Shown here piece after piece: positions 1 through 8,457 of a stretch of 32,721 nt of DNA. Under the pieces are notes generated by a model. That model had not been told where the DNA came from. It saw only the letters and a program-made list of their open reading frames with translations, and did not search any database. How positions within the stretch are numbered: position 1 is the stretch's first letter; every line of letters starts with the position of its first letter. The translations under genes and the position numbers were made by a program. Source of the stretch: Nostoc sp. TH1S01 (GTDB lineage: Bacteria; Cyanobacteriota; Cyanobacteriia; Cyanobacteriales; Nostocaceae); the NCBI GenBank assembly GCA_018993265.1, contig JAGKSW010000017.1:1-32721 (forward strand), in the 5' to 3' direction.

Positions 1-2519
1 TTCGCCCCTACAAGATTCGCCCGTGGAAGAATCGTCCCTTCAAGAATCGCCCGTTGAAGATTCGCGCGAAAAAAGTCTTTTATCGTTAAAATACAGTTTT
101 GTAAATCTAAAAAACTGAGACAATCTAAGCACAATACATCAGCACTCCAACTAACTCGTTGCCCATGTAAACGAGAAATCCAAGCTCCAAAAGCATTAGA
201 GGCTTTTAGTTTTTCAGTTGCTTCAGAAGTTTCAAGATCAGGCCATTCAATTTTGGAAATCCTTTGCGTCACCCTAGCGCAAGCATTTAAAACAACTAAT
301 AATGCTTCTTCGGCGTTACGTGCTTGTTGATTGGCTTGATGAAAGCTTTTGATTTCCGGCAAAAGTTCCATTGGCATTCCGTGACGCAACATAAAACCAA
401 TTAAATGGCATAACATCTCTTGCCATTTGCCAATATCAACTTTATCTTTATCTTGCTGTAAACGAATTTCATTGATCACGAACTGAAAAAGGTAATTATC
501 CATAGCAGTTGAACCAAAAAGTTCTGCCCACTTTTTCAAAGCATCTTTTTCACTCCAGGTTATATATGAATTCTTTTTACTCAGTTCTTGCATTTCATAC
601 AGGCGTTTTACTTCCCAGACTATACGCCTTGCAGTCAGGTACTCACCAAAGCTTTTATGCGTAAATTCAAAAGTTTCTTCGTCTTGTTTATACCCACTTT
701 TACGGAAATAAAAAGCAGTTAACAGACGAGTTATACCTGCTTTGCTATCTGAAGCTTTGAAAACATCTAAAACACGTTTGAGAATCTCCTGCTCACAAAG
801 ACTTTCGATTTTTTTAACTGTTGTGGTGCGTCCATCACCTCCATGCCAAGCAGCAATAGCAATACCTTCTAAGATTCTGATAAAATCTTCCTCCTCAACA
901 CCCCTAATATGCGGATTATCATCAGCCCAAACTCGCCGATAAACTCGCGTTAATAAAGATGCGTAAATATCATTGAGGTTACTATTTTCAGAGAGGAATG
1001 ACTTATTTTGGTCATAGCTTAAAGCAACTAAATAATTTAGCAAAGGTTGAGCAGTAATTTCTCGTAACTGACCCTTGTCTAATTCTGTTGGTAAACTATC
1101 ATATCCGCGATTACTAGCTGAACCGTAAGAACGCCACCACAAATGTCGTTGATCTTCATTTAATAATTTCTTTTTACCAATATAATTATTTTTTTGTGCC
1201 TCCTCTATTAAATAAGGCAGAATATACAAGATTTGTTTTTCTTTGCGAAACTCACTGCTGTTATTTTGTACTACTAATTCTCGACCACTAATTAAAACTT
1301 GCAAACGAGTCTGGCTGGTGTTTGCTCTAGTTACTTCTCCTCTGACTTCGCTTACAAATTTTTGAGCAACATCAGCGCCTAATTTTCCTTGCATTGATAG
1401 TTCATCTAAGCCATCAAATATAATTAGCAACCTTGGCACAAAATTATCTTGCTCTAATGGATTAGATGGCAGAGGTGTATCTCGTCGCATTGAGTTGATA
1501 AATTTGCCAATTTCAGTAACTAAATCACCTTCTGGATTAAATAAGTGTAGAGGAATAAATAAAACGTGAACCTTTGGTTGATTAGTTTCTTTGCTTAACC
1601 AAATTTTTGCCTGTTTAGCAGCAAATATTTTAGTAAAAGATGATTTACCACTGCCTGGACTACCACTAATAACCCGAATGGCATCTTTGGGGTTAGCTGC
1701 ATCTAGCCAAGTTTGTAGCTCTGTGTCTAAATCAACAACTATTTTTTGAATTTTTTGTTCTCTTTTTTCATCATTGCGTTCTTCATAATAAGCACGCAAT
1801 GATATATAAACTTGCTGCAAGGTAAAAACTTCATCAAACATCCTTTGATTAATTTGGTTTTGCAGCCAAGCAAAATAACGTCGCCAAGAAAGTTCCCGTT
1901 TAGCTTCTCGTTCTACAGCTTTAATAAATGGAGTATCTAGTTCTGCTTGTAACCGAGCATATTTATCAGAATTATTTGCCCACTCTTCATGCAGCGCCGA
2001 AATAAACTCAATTGGTAAACGTTGACTGATAGCTTCTGCTTGTGACTTGTTGAGATTTAAACTTTGTAACCATTTAGCAAAAGGAGTTTTAATAGCTGCA
2101 ACAATAGATAAGTCTTGGGGATTCTCAAAAAAGTCTTGGTAAATAGTAATTTCTTTTTGGTCGAGTTTTTCTAAAGATTGGCTGAGGCGATGTTTTGAAA
2201 TTATTTTTAAATCATCAAGGTTGACTTCTCGATGTTTGTTAGCTTGTAGGATTAAATCTTGATTATCTTCTACTAAACTAGCCATTGCTTTGATGAGCGA
2301 ATGAAAAATCAACACCCAAGCAAGTTCTCCTGGTTCTTTGGCTAACCCAACGGCTGCACCAATATCAACAATATTCTCTGGTAAGTTCCCCCAATTAGCG
2401 GTAGCCGCATTCGCTCCAACTTTAATGATTCCTGTAAAGAAACTCCGCCAATCAACATTAATATCTTTGTTTAAAGTACCGATAGGCTTGGTAATGAGAA
2501 TCCCAGGTCTTTTACTCAT
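1..2519 (-). CDS. NACHT-family STAND NTPase with C-terminal pentapeptide repeats (partial, C-terminus off window)
   Basis: Translating the minus strand from an ATG at 2519 (protein begins MSKRPGILITKPIG) gives about 839 residues without a stop, leaving the window at base 1. An in-frame TAG lies seven codons upstream, so this is the first ATG. Residues 1-270 are helical and match nothing I recognise. The Walker A motif GSPGSGKSS is near residue 287 and the Walker B motif LLIIFDGLDEL near 363-373. The NACHT-typical FEFTHKSFGEYLTARR segment is near 620. From about 815 the sequence becomes A(N/D)Lxx-like (FRANLQRAILEG, LPRANLVGA), the start of a pentapeptide-repeat beta-helix. STAND NTPases are ATP-driven switch proteins in which the C-terminal repeats usually sense and the N-terminus acts as effector. 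Some bacterial NACHT proteins are anti-phage. Fold and family are well supported. The trigger and the effector function of the N-terminus are unknown. Confidence 0.85.
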   Translation of the reverse strand, partial: MSKRPGILITKPIGTLNKDINVDWRSFFTGIIKVGANAATANWGNLPENIVDIGAAVGLAKEPGELAWVLIFHSLIKAMASLVEDNQDLILQANKHREVNLDDLKIISKHRLSQSLEKLDQKEITIYQDFFENPQDLSIVAAIKTPFAKWLQSLNLNKSQAEAISQRLPIEFISALHEEWANNSDKYARLQAELDTPFIKAVEREAKRELSWRRYFAWLQNQINQRMFDEVFTLQQVYISLRAYYEERNDEKREQKIQKIVVDLDTELQTWLDAANPKDAIRVISGSPGSGKSSFTKIFAAKQAKIWLSKETNQPKVHVLFIPLHLFNPEGDLVTEIGKFINSMRRDTPLPSNPLEQDNFVPRLLIIFDGLDELSMQGKLGADVAQKFVSEVRGEVTRANTSQTRLQVLISGRELVVQNNSSEFRKEKQILYILPYLIEEAQKNNYIGKKKLLNEDQRHLWWRSYGSASNRGYDSLPTELDKGQLREITAQPLLNYLVALSYDQNKSFLSENSNLNDIYASLLTRVYRRVWADDNPHIRGVEEEDFIRILEGIAIAAWHGGDGRTTTVKKIESLCEQEILKRVLDVFKASDSKAGITRLLTAFYFRKSGYKQDEETFEFTHKSFGEYLTARRIVWEVKRLYEMQELSKKNSYITWSEKDALKKWAELFGSTAMDNYLFQFVINEIRLQQDKDKVDIGKWQEMLCHLIGFMLRHGMPMELLPEIKSFHQANQQARNAEEALLVVLNACARVTQRISKIEWPDLETSEATEKLKASNAFGAWISRLHGQRVSWSADVLCLDCLSFLDLQNCILTIKDFFRANLQRAILEGTILPRANLVGA

Positions 2520-2757
2520 AAGTGTTGGGGAATGCTGCTAGAGACATTTAATTTGTAAGTAATTAGACAAAAATATTTACAATCATTGCGAGCGTAGCAA
2601 AACAATCTCACTTTTTGCGATCGCTACCCTTTGGGAAACAGCATTGCGTCTACGTTCTGCTTTGCTCCATTTGCAATGACATTGTGTAATTAATTGTGTC
2701 TCACTACTTATATATACACAACATTAGTACAACAAGGCAAAAGTAAAAAGTGAGCCA

Positions 2758-2806
2758 TTGCGGTGGACGGGTTTCCCGGCATAAAGCAAATGGCGACCCG
2801 AAGGGC
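2758..2806 (+). repeat. Dispersed repeat copy, related to 9877-9955
   Basis: The segment GCGGTGGACGGGTTTCCCGG followed by AAAGCAAATGGCGACCCGAAGGGC resembles the reverse complement of 9880-9955, which carries GGCGGGTTCCCCGACTTGAAGC and then GAACCCGAAGGGC. Two diverged copies in opposite orientation inside one window point to a dispersed repeat family of the kind common in Nostocales intergenic DNA. Confidence 0.55.
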
Positions 2807-2918
2807 AAAAGGAAAAAGAAAGAATAGTCATACCACAAGCCTTTTAGCAACTCCTCTGCAAATGTCAATTTACGCCGCGCTGTACTAGTTGTTTAATCAG
2901 CAATGTTATAATATCGCC

Positions 2919-3044
2919 TCACATCGTGAATGTGTCACTTTGCATTGTTAATGTACCCAGTCACATTGTGAATGCGTCGCCTTGCATTGTTAATGTATTC
3001 AATCACATTCTTAATGGGTCGCTTTACATTGTTAATGCACTGGG
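2919..3044 (+). repeat. Six-fold 21-bp tandem array (three 42-bp units)
   Basis: Three 42-base units start at 2919, 2961 and 3003. Each is a dimer of 21-base half-units. The first half follows TCACATTGTGAATGCGTCGCC and the second TTGCATTGTTAATGTATTCAA. The shared core is CATTGT(T/G)AATG. Copies differ by a few substitutions and spacing is exact. No protein is encoded across the array, since stops occur in the repeat frames. Confidence 0.85.
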
Positions 3045-3146
3045 TTTACTTATTAATTCATCATGATAAGTCTTTCAGAGAACAGGATATAAGGCAATAA
3101 GGTTTATTTAAGTCTCAAATTATTGGTTAAAGTCAATTTTTTTAAC

Positions 3147-3185
3147 GAACCGCAAAGAGCGCAAAGAGCGCGAAGAGAAAGAAGA
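3147..3185 (+). repeat. Purine-rich dispersed repeat (AACGAACCGCAAAG type)
   Basis: The tract TTAACGAACCGCAAAG followed by GAGCGC(G/A)AAGAG units matches, in reverse orientation, the interior of the inverted-repeat element at 27650-27720 (CTTTGCGGTTCGTTAA). A related fragment lies near 28461 (GCTCTTTGCGCCTCTGCG). This is a short repeat widespread in cyanobacterial intergenic DNA. Confidence 0.6.
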
Positions 3186-3266
3186 GATTACTAATTGAAC
3201 CTGTGTATATAGTAGGGGTATGAGAGGATGTTTGAAAAGTCTCTGGTGGTGTATCAAATAATTTTA

Positions 3267-3342
3267 GATCCCCCTAAATCCCCCTTAAAAAGGGGGACTT
3301 GAAGAATTTTCCCCCCTTTTTAAGGGCAGGCTCAAGGGGATC
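3267..3342. repeat. 76-bp near-palindrome with GATCCCC...GGGGATC ends
   Basis: The left arm, GATCCCCCTAAATCCCCCTT then AAAAAGGGGG, pairs with the right arm, CCCCCCTTTTTAAGGG then CTCAAGGGGATC. The element could fold into a long hairpin as DNA or RNA. It resembles the short MITE-like palindromes found repeatedly in cyanobacterial genomes. No coding capacity is seen. Confidence 0.65.
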
Positions 3343-3433
3343 AAGAAGTTTTAATAATCACAACCAACCACTTTTAAAACAACCTTTAAGATAGAAAAAG
3401 TTTTTTTAGCTACTTGATTGCAACTAAAGTGTT

Positions 3434-3475
3434 GTTTGTTGGGTTTTGCTATTGCTCCACCCAACAAACTTTTTT
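3434..3475 (+). terminator. Hairpin with T-tract downstream of the phosphodiesterase gene
   Basis: GTTTGTTGGGT (3434-3444) pairs perfectly with ACCCAACAAAC (3459-3469) over a 14-base loop, and TTTTTT follows on the plus strand. It sits 9 bases past the stop of the minus-strand gene at 3484. The T-tract is on the plus-strand side, so for that gene it is at best a hairpin without a following U-run. It may instead be a dispersed repeat, since similar TTGGGTT hairpins are frequent in this group. Confidence 0.45.
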
Positions 3476-3483
3476 ATAACCTG

Positions 3484-5700
3484 TTACCTATCACCTCTTC
3501 CCTGAATATTTAAAGCTCGTCCCTGAACTGTGGGAGCAGAGGGAACGTTTAGTAAACTGTTGATGGTTGGGGCAATATCGATATTGCGAATTCTGCCAAT
3601 ATTACCACGACGCTGAATGTCAGGGCCAGCAGCATAAAAGATGGCGCTGAGACTTGGGATTGTAGGATCATAACCATGCGCCCCGTAGAAATTTGGTACA
3701 GAAAATACAGAATTATCTGTGTCTCCCAAACGGGTGATGATGGGGCTTTGTACACCGTCAAAGTTGTACCCTTCGCGCATGATTGCAAACACATCACCAG
3801 TATCTTGACCGACAAATTCGCTTGTACCTAAACCAAATTTTGGATCATTGACATTTCTGGGTAATGGGCGAGGGTAGATTAAGTCAAAAACCGCTTGTTG
3901 TCTTCCCCGCAAATAATTAGGATTGTTATCTACTAATTCTCGCAACGCTGTGATCAGTTGCTGTTGTAAAGTAATATATTCAGCACGACTGACAAGACCA
4001 TTAGGTTCACGTCCTTGGAGATTAATATAAATGTTGGCGGCTGGCCCTGATGTGACGGCGCGGACTTTAGTTAAGTCAAAGCCGCGATTTCTCAGGTAGT
4101 TATTCAAGTTAACGGCTGTGTGAAAGGGAGCAAAGCCGTGATCGGAAACAACTAAGATGTTACTGTTGGGTCTACCTTGGCGATTTGTCCCAACTGCGTT
4201 AATAATGCGCTGAACGGCATTATTAGCAGCTTGATAACCAGCCTGTACATAAGTTCTATATCGCGCTACTTTGGCTCTATCTTGTCTAGCGCCAATAGAT
4301 AATGGATTTGTCGGATCACTAGGCTGACGAGGATCAGTTAACAAAAACTGGTGTTCTGAACCATCTGGTTGTTCAATGTAAACCATGACTAAATCTGCAT
4401 TGAGATTTTGGTTGATGGCTCTCAAAGCTAGTCGAGTTTGATAATCAACAAACAGTTGCACCTGGTCTTCGTAAATAGCTTCTAGTTCATTGTCGGGGAA
4501 AGTTGTAAATCCAGGGCTGAGGCGTTCTGTAATGCGGAAATCTGCTTGGGGTGACCAAAAGCCAACGTTACGCAGGATATCATCAACACTAGTTTGCACT
4601 GCGGGATTTGTCGGAATCGCATTCGCAGAATAACGCGCAATGCGAACATTACTCAAGTCGGGAGCAAGATAGCTGACGTAAAATGCTGTGCCTGCTTGAT
4701 TAGAACTACCTTCTAGATAAAATAAACTAGATTTGCGATCGCTCGCTTTTACATAAGCAGGGCCAGTTGCAGGTAAACTGAAAGACCCTGTCGGTATGCC
4801 AATTTGAGCGTCAAAAAATACTAATGTGTCGTAATTCGTGAAGCGATCGTCTGTTGTATCCAGTGCCGCAACTTGGATATCATAAATGACACCACCAACA
4901 GTAAACTGATCATTTAAAGCAGCTTGCAGGATGGGACTGTAAGAAATTCTGCCTGCGTTATTTAGTTGAGTCACTATTTGACTAGCAGCTGAACTAAAGT
5001 TAGCCGTGGTTAAACTAAAACCTCTTGCACCTACCCCCGCAAACGCGCCAAAGGGAACTGTATAAGATACCGTTCTTCTGCTGGCAGGTTGAATAATTGG
5101 GCTATTTGCTAAACCAGGAACTCGGACATCCACGCCATCTGCACCGGGAAAAGTAGCCGCCACAACTTGCTTACCACTTCGCTGAAGACCAATCCATACT
5201 GGTTCCGCCGTAGGTTGTACACTTGCAGTTGGGCCAATAGTTGAATAACCACCAATAGGTGCGCCAAAACCACTAATGTTAGATGTAAAGGGACTAGCAA
5301 CCAAGTGGAATGTGTTTGAGTTAATGTCGTTACGAGCCGCAGTCGAACCTGTACCAATTGCTACATGACAAGCCGCAGTTAAGGATGCACTACAAGTTAT
5401 GTTCCTTTGGGCATAAACACCTTGTCTTCTGAGTAGTCCTAATCCTTGCCGACGATTTAATACACCGTCTCTCAGATACTGCTCAACAAAATCTGGTGTT
5501 GCACCATCTAAGGAAATTAAAATTACTTTGGGGCTGGGTGTATTTGATGCTGGTTGAGCCGCAAGAGAATGCACAGTTAAACTTACGAAAAAAGTCACCA
5601 GCACCATTGCAGATAAGCGGAAAAATAACTTATGTCTAAAAGTTTGCCTCAGCCACTGCCATGTTTGATTTATGCCATAAAATTGTAAATATTTGCTCAC
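3484..5700 (-). CDS. Exported type I phosphodiesterase/nucleotide pyrophosphatase-like (alkaline phosphatase superfamily)
   Basis: A 738-residue protein. Residues 24-48 (KLFFRLSAMVLVTFFVSLTV...LAAQP) look like a signal sequence or membrane anchor after a long N-region, so the enzyme probably acts in the periplasm or outside. The catalytic order of the type I phosphodiesterase family is visible: VILISLDGATPDF with metal ligand D65; SASLTAACH with T108 as likely nucleophile; VVSDHGFAPFHT near 514-525; and YGAHGYDP near 670. These form the usual two-metal site for hydrolysing phosphoesters. About 350 residues between nucleophile and DHG motif are longer than in compact family members and hold a beta-rich insert. 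The substrate cannot be inferred. The gene stands alone, and folded repeats lie upstream (5814-5864). Confidence 0.85.
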   Translation of the reverse strand: MSKYLQFYGINQTWQWLRQTFRHKLFFRLSAMVLVTFFVSLTVHSLAAQPASNTPSPKVILISLDGATPDFVEQYLRDGVLNRRQGLGLLRRQGVYAQRNITCSASLTAACHVAIGTGSTAARNDINSNTFHLVASPFTSNISGFGAPIGGYSTIGPTASVQPTAEPVWIGLQRSGKQVVAATFPGADGVDVRVPGLANSPIIQPASRRTVSYTVPFGAFAGVGARGFSLTTANFSSAASQIVTQLNNAGRISYSPILQAALNDQFTVGGVIYDIQVAALDTTDDRFTNYDTLVFFDAQIGIPTGSFSLPATGPAYVKASDRKSSLFYLEGSSNQAGTAFYVSYLAPDLSNVRIARYSANAIPTNPAVQTSVDDILRNVGFWSPQADFRITERLSPGFTTFPDNELEAIYEDQVQLFVDYQTRLALRAINQNLNADLVMVYIEQPDGSEHQFLLTDPRQPSDPTNPLSIGARQDRAKVARYRTYVQAGYQAANNAVQRIINAVGTNRQGRPNSNILVVSDHGFAPFHTAVNLNNYLRNRGFDLTKVRAVTSGPAANIYINLQGREPNGLVSRAEYITLQQQLITALRELVDNNPNYLRGRQQAVFDLIYPRPLPRNVNDPKFGLGTSEFVGQDTGDVFAIMREGYNFDGVQSPIITRLGDTDNSVFSVPNFYGAHGYDPTIPSLSAIFYAAGPDIQRRGNIGRIRNIDIAPTINSLLNVPSAPTVQGRALNIQGRGDR

Positions 5701-5813
5701 TTGTCCTCCGTCAGTCTACGGCCGTCACTTGCATGGGATGATTGCAGATCAAATTTATTGACGGTACGTTAACGAAAGACTATGAAAATTTTAAGACATA
5801 ACTGAAATAAATC

Positions 5814-5864
5814 CCTCAGACTGGAAGTCTGGGGCTATACAAACAAAGCCTGCCTTTGCAGGCT
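5814..5864 (+). repeat. Double-hairpin dispersed repeat
   Basis: Two adjacent hairpins: CCTCAGACT-GGA-AGTCTGGGG (5814-5834) and AGCCTGC-CTTT-GCAGGCT (5847-5864), joined by CTATACAAACAA. Such paired hairpins are typical of Nostocales intergenic repeats. It lies in the 348-base gap between the divergent phosphodiesterase and histidine kinase genes, where I see no coding sequence. Promoters for both genes should be here but cannot be assigned. Confidence 0.6.
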
Positions 5865-6048
5865 AATAATATGCTTTTTCATCTCAATCAATTTGGTATA
5901 AGTAGTTAAACATAATTAATTACACTGATTTGCTTCGTTCGCAATGTCGGTAATTAATGTTGCTGGGGTACTTATTTGACTGTTGAAAATATACAAAATC
6001 TCTATAGTAGCTTTTTATTGCTTGGTGCTGTCAGCCTTGATGTAAGTC

Positions 6049-8454
6049 ATGTTCAAAGACAATAGTCAGCAAATCTTAATCGATGATGCACAAACAACGA
6101 TCGCACAATTGGCGGCGCAGAACCATTTGGGAGAAAATAGCAATGGAATGCGCTCTAACTTGGGCGATCGCATTTTAGAAGCCACAACTATAGCGGTGAA
6201 TGCTTTACTTAGCATTGATAACTTTGATGAAGCGGTGAAGACGGCTTTACAAGTGATGGGAGAAAGTTTAGATTGCGATCGCTTGGGTGTACTTGAACAT
6301 TTTCCCATTCCATCGGCGACTTTACCTGGTTGGCGATCGCTGTATGAGTGGAATGCACCAAATATCATTGCTCAAATCTCCCATCCCGCCACAGCCCAAG
6401 GAACCTACACCGGGATTGAGGAATGGTATCAACGGCTGCACGAAGGTGAAAGTATTAGCTGTTGGCTAGAAGAAATGCCAGAACCGTTTCGCAGTGGACA
6501 AGCTGCAATTGGTGTAAAAGCATTGTTCGCTGTGCCGATTTTTGTGGAAGAACTATTTTGGGGAGTTTTGAGTTTTGATCACTGTCGTCAAGCCAAACAC
6601 CCCAGCACTGCCGAATTAACATTGTTAAAAACCGCCGCCGCTTGTATTGGTAGTGCCATTCAGCGTCAACGTATTCGCCAAACCGAACAAAAACGCACGG
6701 AAGAATTAGCAAAAGTTAACCAAGAGTTACAACAGCGCGATCGCTTACTGTCTGTAGTTGCCCAAGTTACAAAAAATCTCTTAGACACAGAAGATATTGA
6801 TATCGCAATTCCTCAAGCTTTACAAGCCATCGGTGAAGTCGCCAATATTAGTCGCGTGCAAGTCATCCTCGAACGCCAAAACCCAACCACCCAAAAATTA
6901 CAACACTGCATCACCTACGAATGGGTAGCTGGAGGTATTTCTGCTCAAATTCATCATCCAACAATGGCAGTCATTGATAATGATGATGCCGAAATTTTAC
7001 TGAGAGAACTATATGCAGGTCGTTCCATCTGGTATCTAGTAGATAACTTACCCCATCCCATCAAAGAGCAATTCCAATCACTAAACATTAAATCATCTGG
7101 AGGTGTACCCTTATTCATCGAAGGGCGCTACATCGGTTGTGTGGCTTTTGATGATTGTGTTACGCCACGCCATTGGAGTCAGCAAGAAATGGATGTCCTC
7201 ACCACGGCGGCGGAGGGAATTGGAGCCGCACTGCACCGCAAACAATTGGTAGCACATCTCATTCAAGAACGCGCCAGTACTGTAGAAAAACGAGTCGCAG
7301 AATTAGTCAGAGCCAATGAATCACTGCGTGGCTGTGTGAATCGATTGGCCGATGAACCAGATTTAGAAACCTTCTGGGAACATATTTTACTAGAAGCCTC
7401 CGCCCAAGCTAAATCTTATGCCGCAGCTTTGTTTTTGTATGACGCATCAACTAACACTAGCCTGATGAAACGTTATGTCAGAGAAGGTAAAGTGATTCCG
7501 ATCCACACAGATCCCGAATTTGTGCAGTTTCGTCTGCCAATTTCCGCAAATATTTTTTCCTATTGGCAAGAGGCGCTGTTTAGAGGCGAGGTAATTTTTT
7601 TTAATATCGAGGATAACAAGAAACTGCTAGGCGCAAGAATTAAATGGCATCGCGCTCAAGGACATCGTTCTATTGTACGTGTACCTTTAATTTTGGGCGA
7701 TCGCCCCCTGGGATTCATTGGTTTGTGTTTTCGAGAACCCAGAACTAGTTTACCGCCAAATATTGAATTGATTATCGCCCTAGCGCAGCAAGCCACCTTA
7801 GCCATCCATTTAACTTCTCTTGCTGAACAAAGTCGTCAAGCGGCAATTTTAGAAGAACGCAACCGGATGGCTAGAGAAATTCATGATACCCTAGCGCAAG
7901 CCTTCACTGGTGTTATCGTCCAATTGGGTGCAGCCTCCCGCATCATTCCCCAAGATTTACCAGAAGTCCAAGAACATATCACCCAAGCCAGAGAACTAGC
8001 GCGGGAAGGTTTAGCCGAAGCGAGGCGTTCGGTAAATGCCCTACGTCCCCAAATTTTAGAAACGCAGAATTTACCCACAGCCTTTCATCACCTCGTAACG
8101 CAGATGTCGGCGGTGATTGATACTCAGATTATCTGCAAAATCATCGGGGAAGTTTATCCCTTAACAGTCGATATTGAAAATAACTTGTTACGCATTGGCC
8201 AAGAAGCATTGACAAACGCCATTAAACATGCTTTTGCCAGTGAAATTATGATTGAATTAGTGTATGAACCGACGCAATTTATCTTAAGGGTGAAAGACAA
8301 TGGCCAGGGATTTGCACCAGAGAGTTTAGCTGTTGTTAAAGGTTTTGGCTTGATGGGAATCAAAGAAAGAAGCGATCGCATCAAAGCCCAGTTAACCATT
8401 AAAAGTTTGCCACAACCAGGCACAGAAATTACCATCCTGATTCGTCGAGACTAA
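6049..8454 (+). CDS. Triple-GAF sensor histidine kinase (NarL/DesK-type, HisKA_3)
   Basis: An 801-residue cytoplasmic kinase without membrane segments. Three GAF-like domains follow one another at about 50-215, 250-410 and 430-600, joined by helical linkers. The first two are similar in layout, sharing W(Y)L and GV(L/P)xFxxCxxxxHxS-type segments, which suggests internal duplication. I see no obvious bilin-binding Cys-His pair, so small-molecule or redox sensing is more likely than light, but this is open. The HisKA_3 dimerisation helix has RNRMAREIHDTLAQAF, with the phospho-accepting His near 611. The ATPase domain follows with QEALTNAIKHA (N box), DNGQGF (G1) and GFGLMGIKERS (G2). Start ATG at 6049. 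The response regulator begins 3 bases after the stop, so the pair is almost certainly one operon and one phosphorelay. Confidence 0.9.
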   Translation: MFKDNSQQILIDDAQTTIAQLAAQNHLGENSNGMRSNLGDRILEATTIAVNALLSIDNFDEAVKTALQVMGESLDCDRLGVLEHFPIPSATLPGWRSLYEWNAPNIIAQISHPATAQGTYTGIEEWYQRLHEGESISCWLEEMPEPFRSGQAAIGVKALFAVPIFVEELFWGVLSFDHCRQAKHPSTAELTLLKTAAACIGSAIQRQRIRQTEQKRTEELAKVNQELQQRDRLLSVVAQVTKNLLDTEDIDIAIPQALQAIGEVANISRVQVILERQNPTTQKLQHCITYEWVAGGISAQIHHPTMAVIDNDDAEILLRELYAGRSIWYLVDNLPHPIKEQFQSLNIKSSGGVPLFIEGRYIGCVAFDDCVTPRHWSQQEMDVLTTAAEGIGAALHRKQLVAHLIQERASTVEKRVAELVRANESLRGCVNRLADEPDLETFWEHILLEASAQAKSYAAALFLYDASTNTSLMKRYVREGKVIPIHTDPEFVQFRLPISANIFSYWQEALFRGEVIFFNIEDNKKLLGARIKWHRAQGHRSIVRVPLILGDRPLGFIGLCFREPRTSLPPNIELIIALAQQATLAIHLTSLAEQSRQAAILEERNRMAREIHDTLAQAFTGVIVQLGAASRIIPQDLPEVQEHITQARELAREGLAEARRSVNALRPQILETQNLPTAFHHLVTQMSAVIDTQIICKIIGEVYPLTVDIENNLLRIGQEALTNAIKHAFASEIMIELVYEPTQFILRVKDNGQGFAPESLAVVKGFGLMGIKERSDRIKAQLTIKSLPQPGTEITILIRRD

Positions 8455-8457
8455 ACC

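Larger units (their letters stand above)
2520..3483. other. Repeat-rich intergenic region
   Basis: This gap of about 960 bases separates two minus-strand genes, and I see no convincing coding sequence in it. It contains fragments of dispersed cyanobacterial repeats (2580-2690 and 2758-2806), a 21-base tandem array (2919-3044), a purine-rich repeat (3147-3185), a near-palindrome (3267-3342) and a terminator-like hairpin (3434-3475). The promoter of the NACHT gene should lie in its first part, but I cannot place it. Confidence 0.7.

Noticed and set aside
742-942. Small plus-strand open frame
   Set aside because: It lies wholly antisense inside the NACHT gene, whose minus-strand frame is continuous and has clear motifs.
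2919-3044. Possible CRISPR array
   Set aside because: Repeat units are contiguous 21-mers without unique spacers and there are no cas genes.
3434-3475. Strong terminator for the minus-strand phosphodiesterase
   Set aside because: The T-tract is on the wrong side for that gene, so it is kept only as a low-confidence hairpin.
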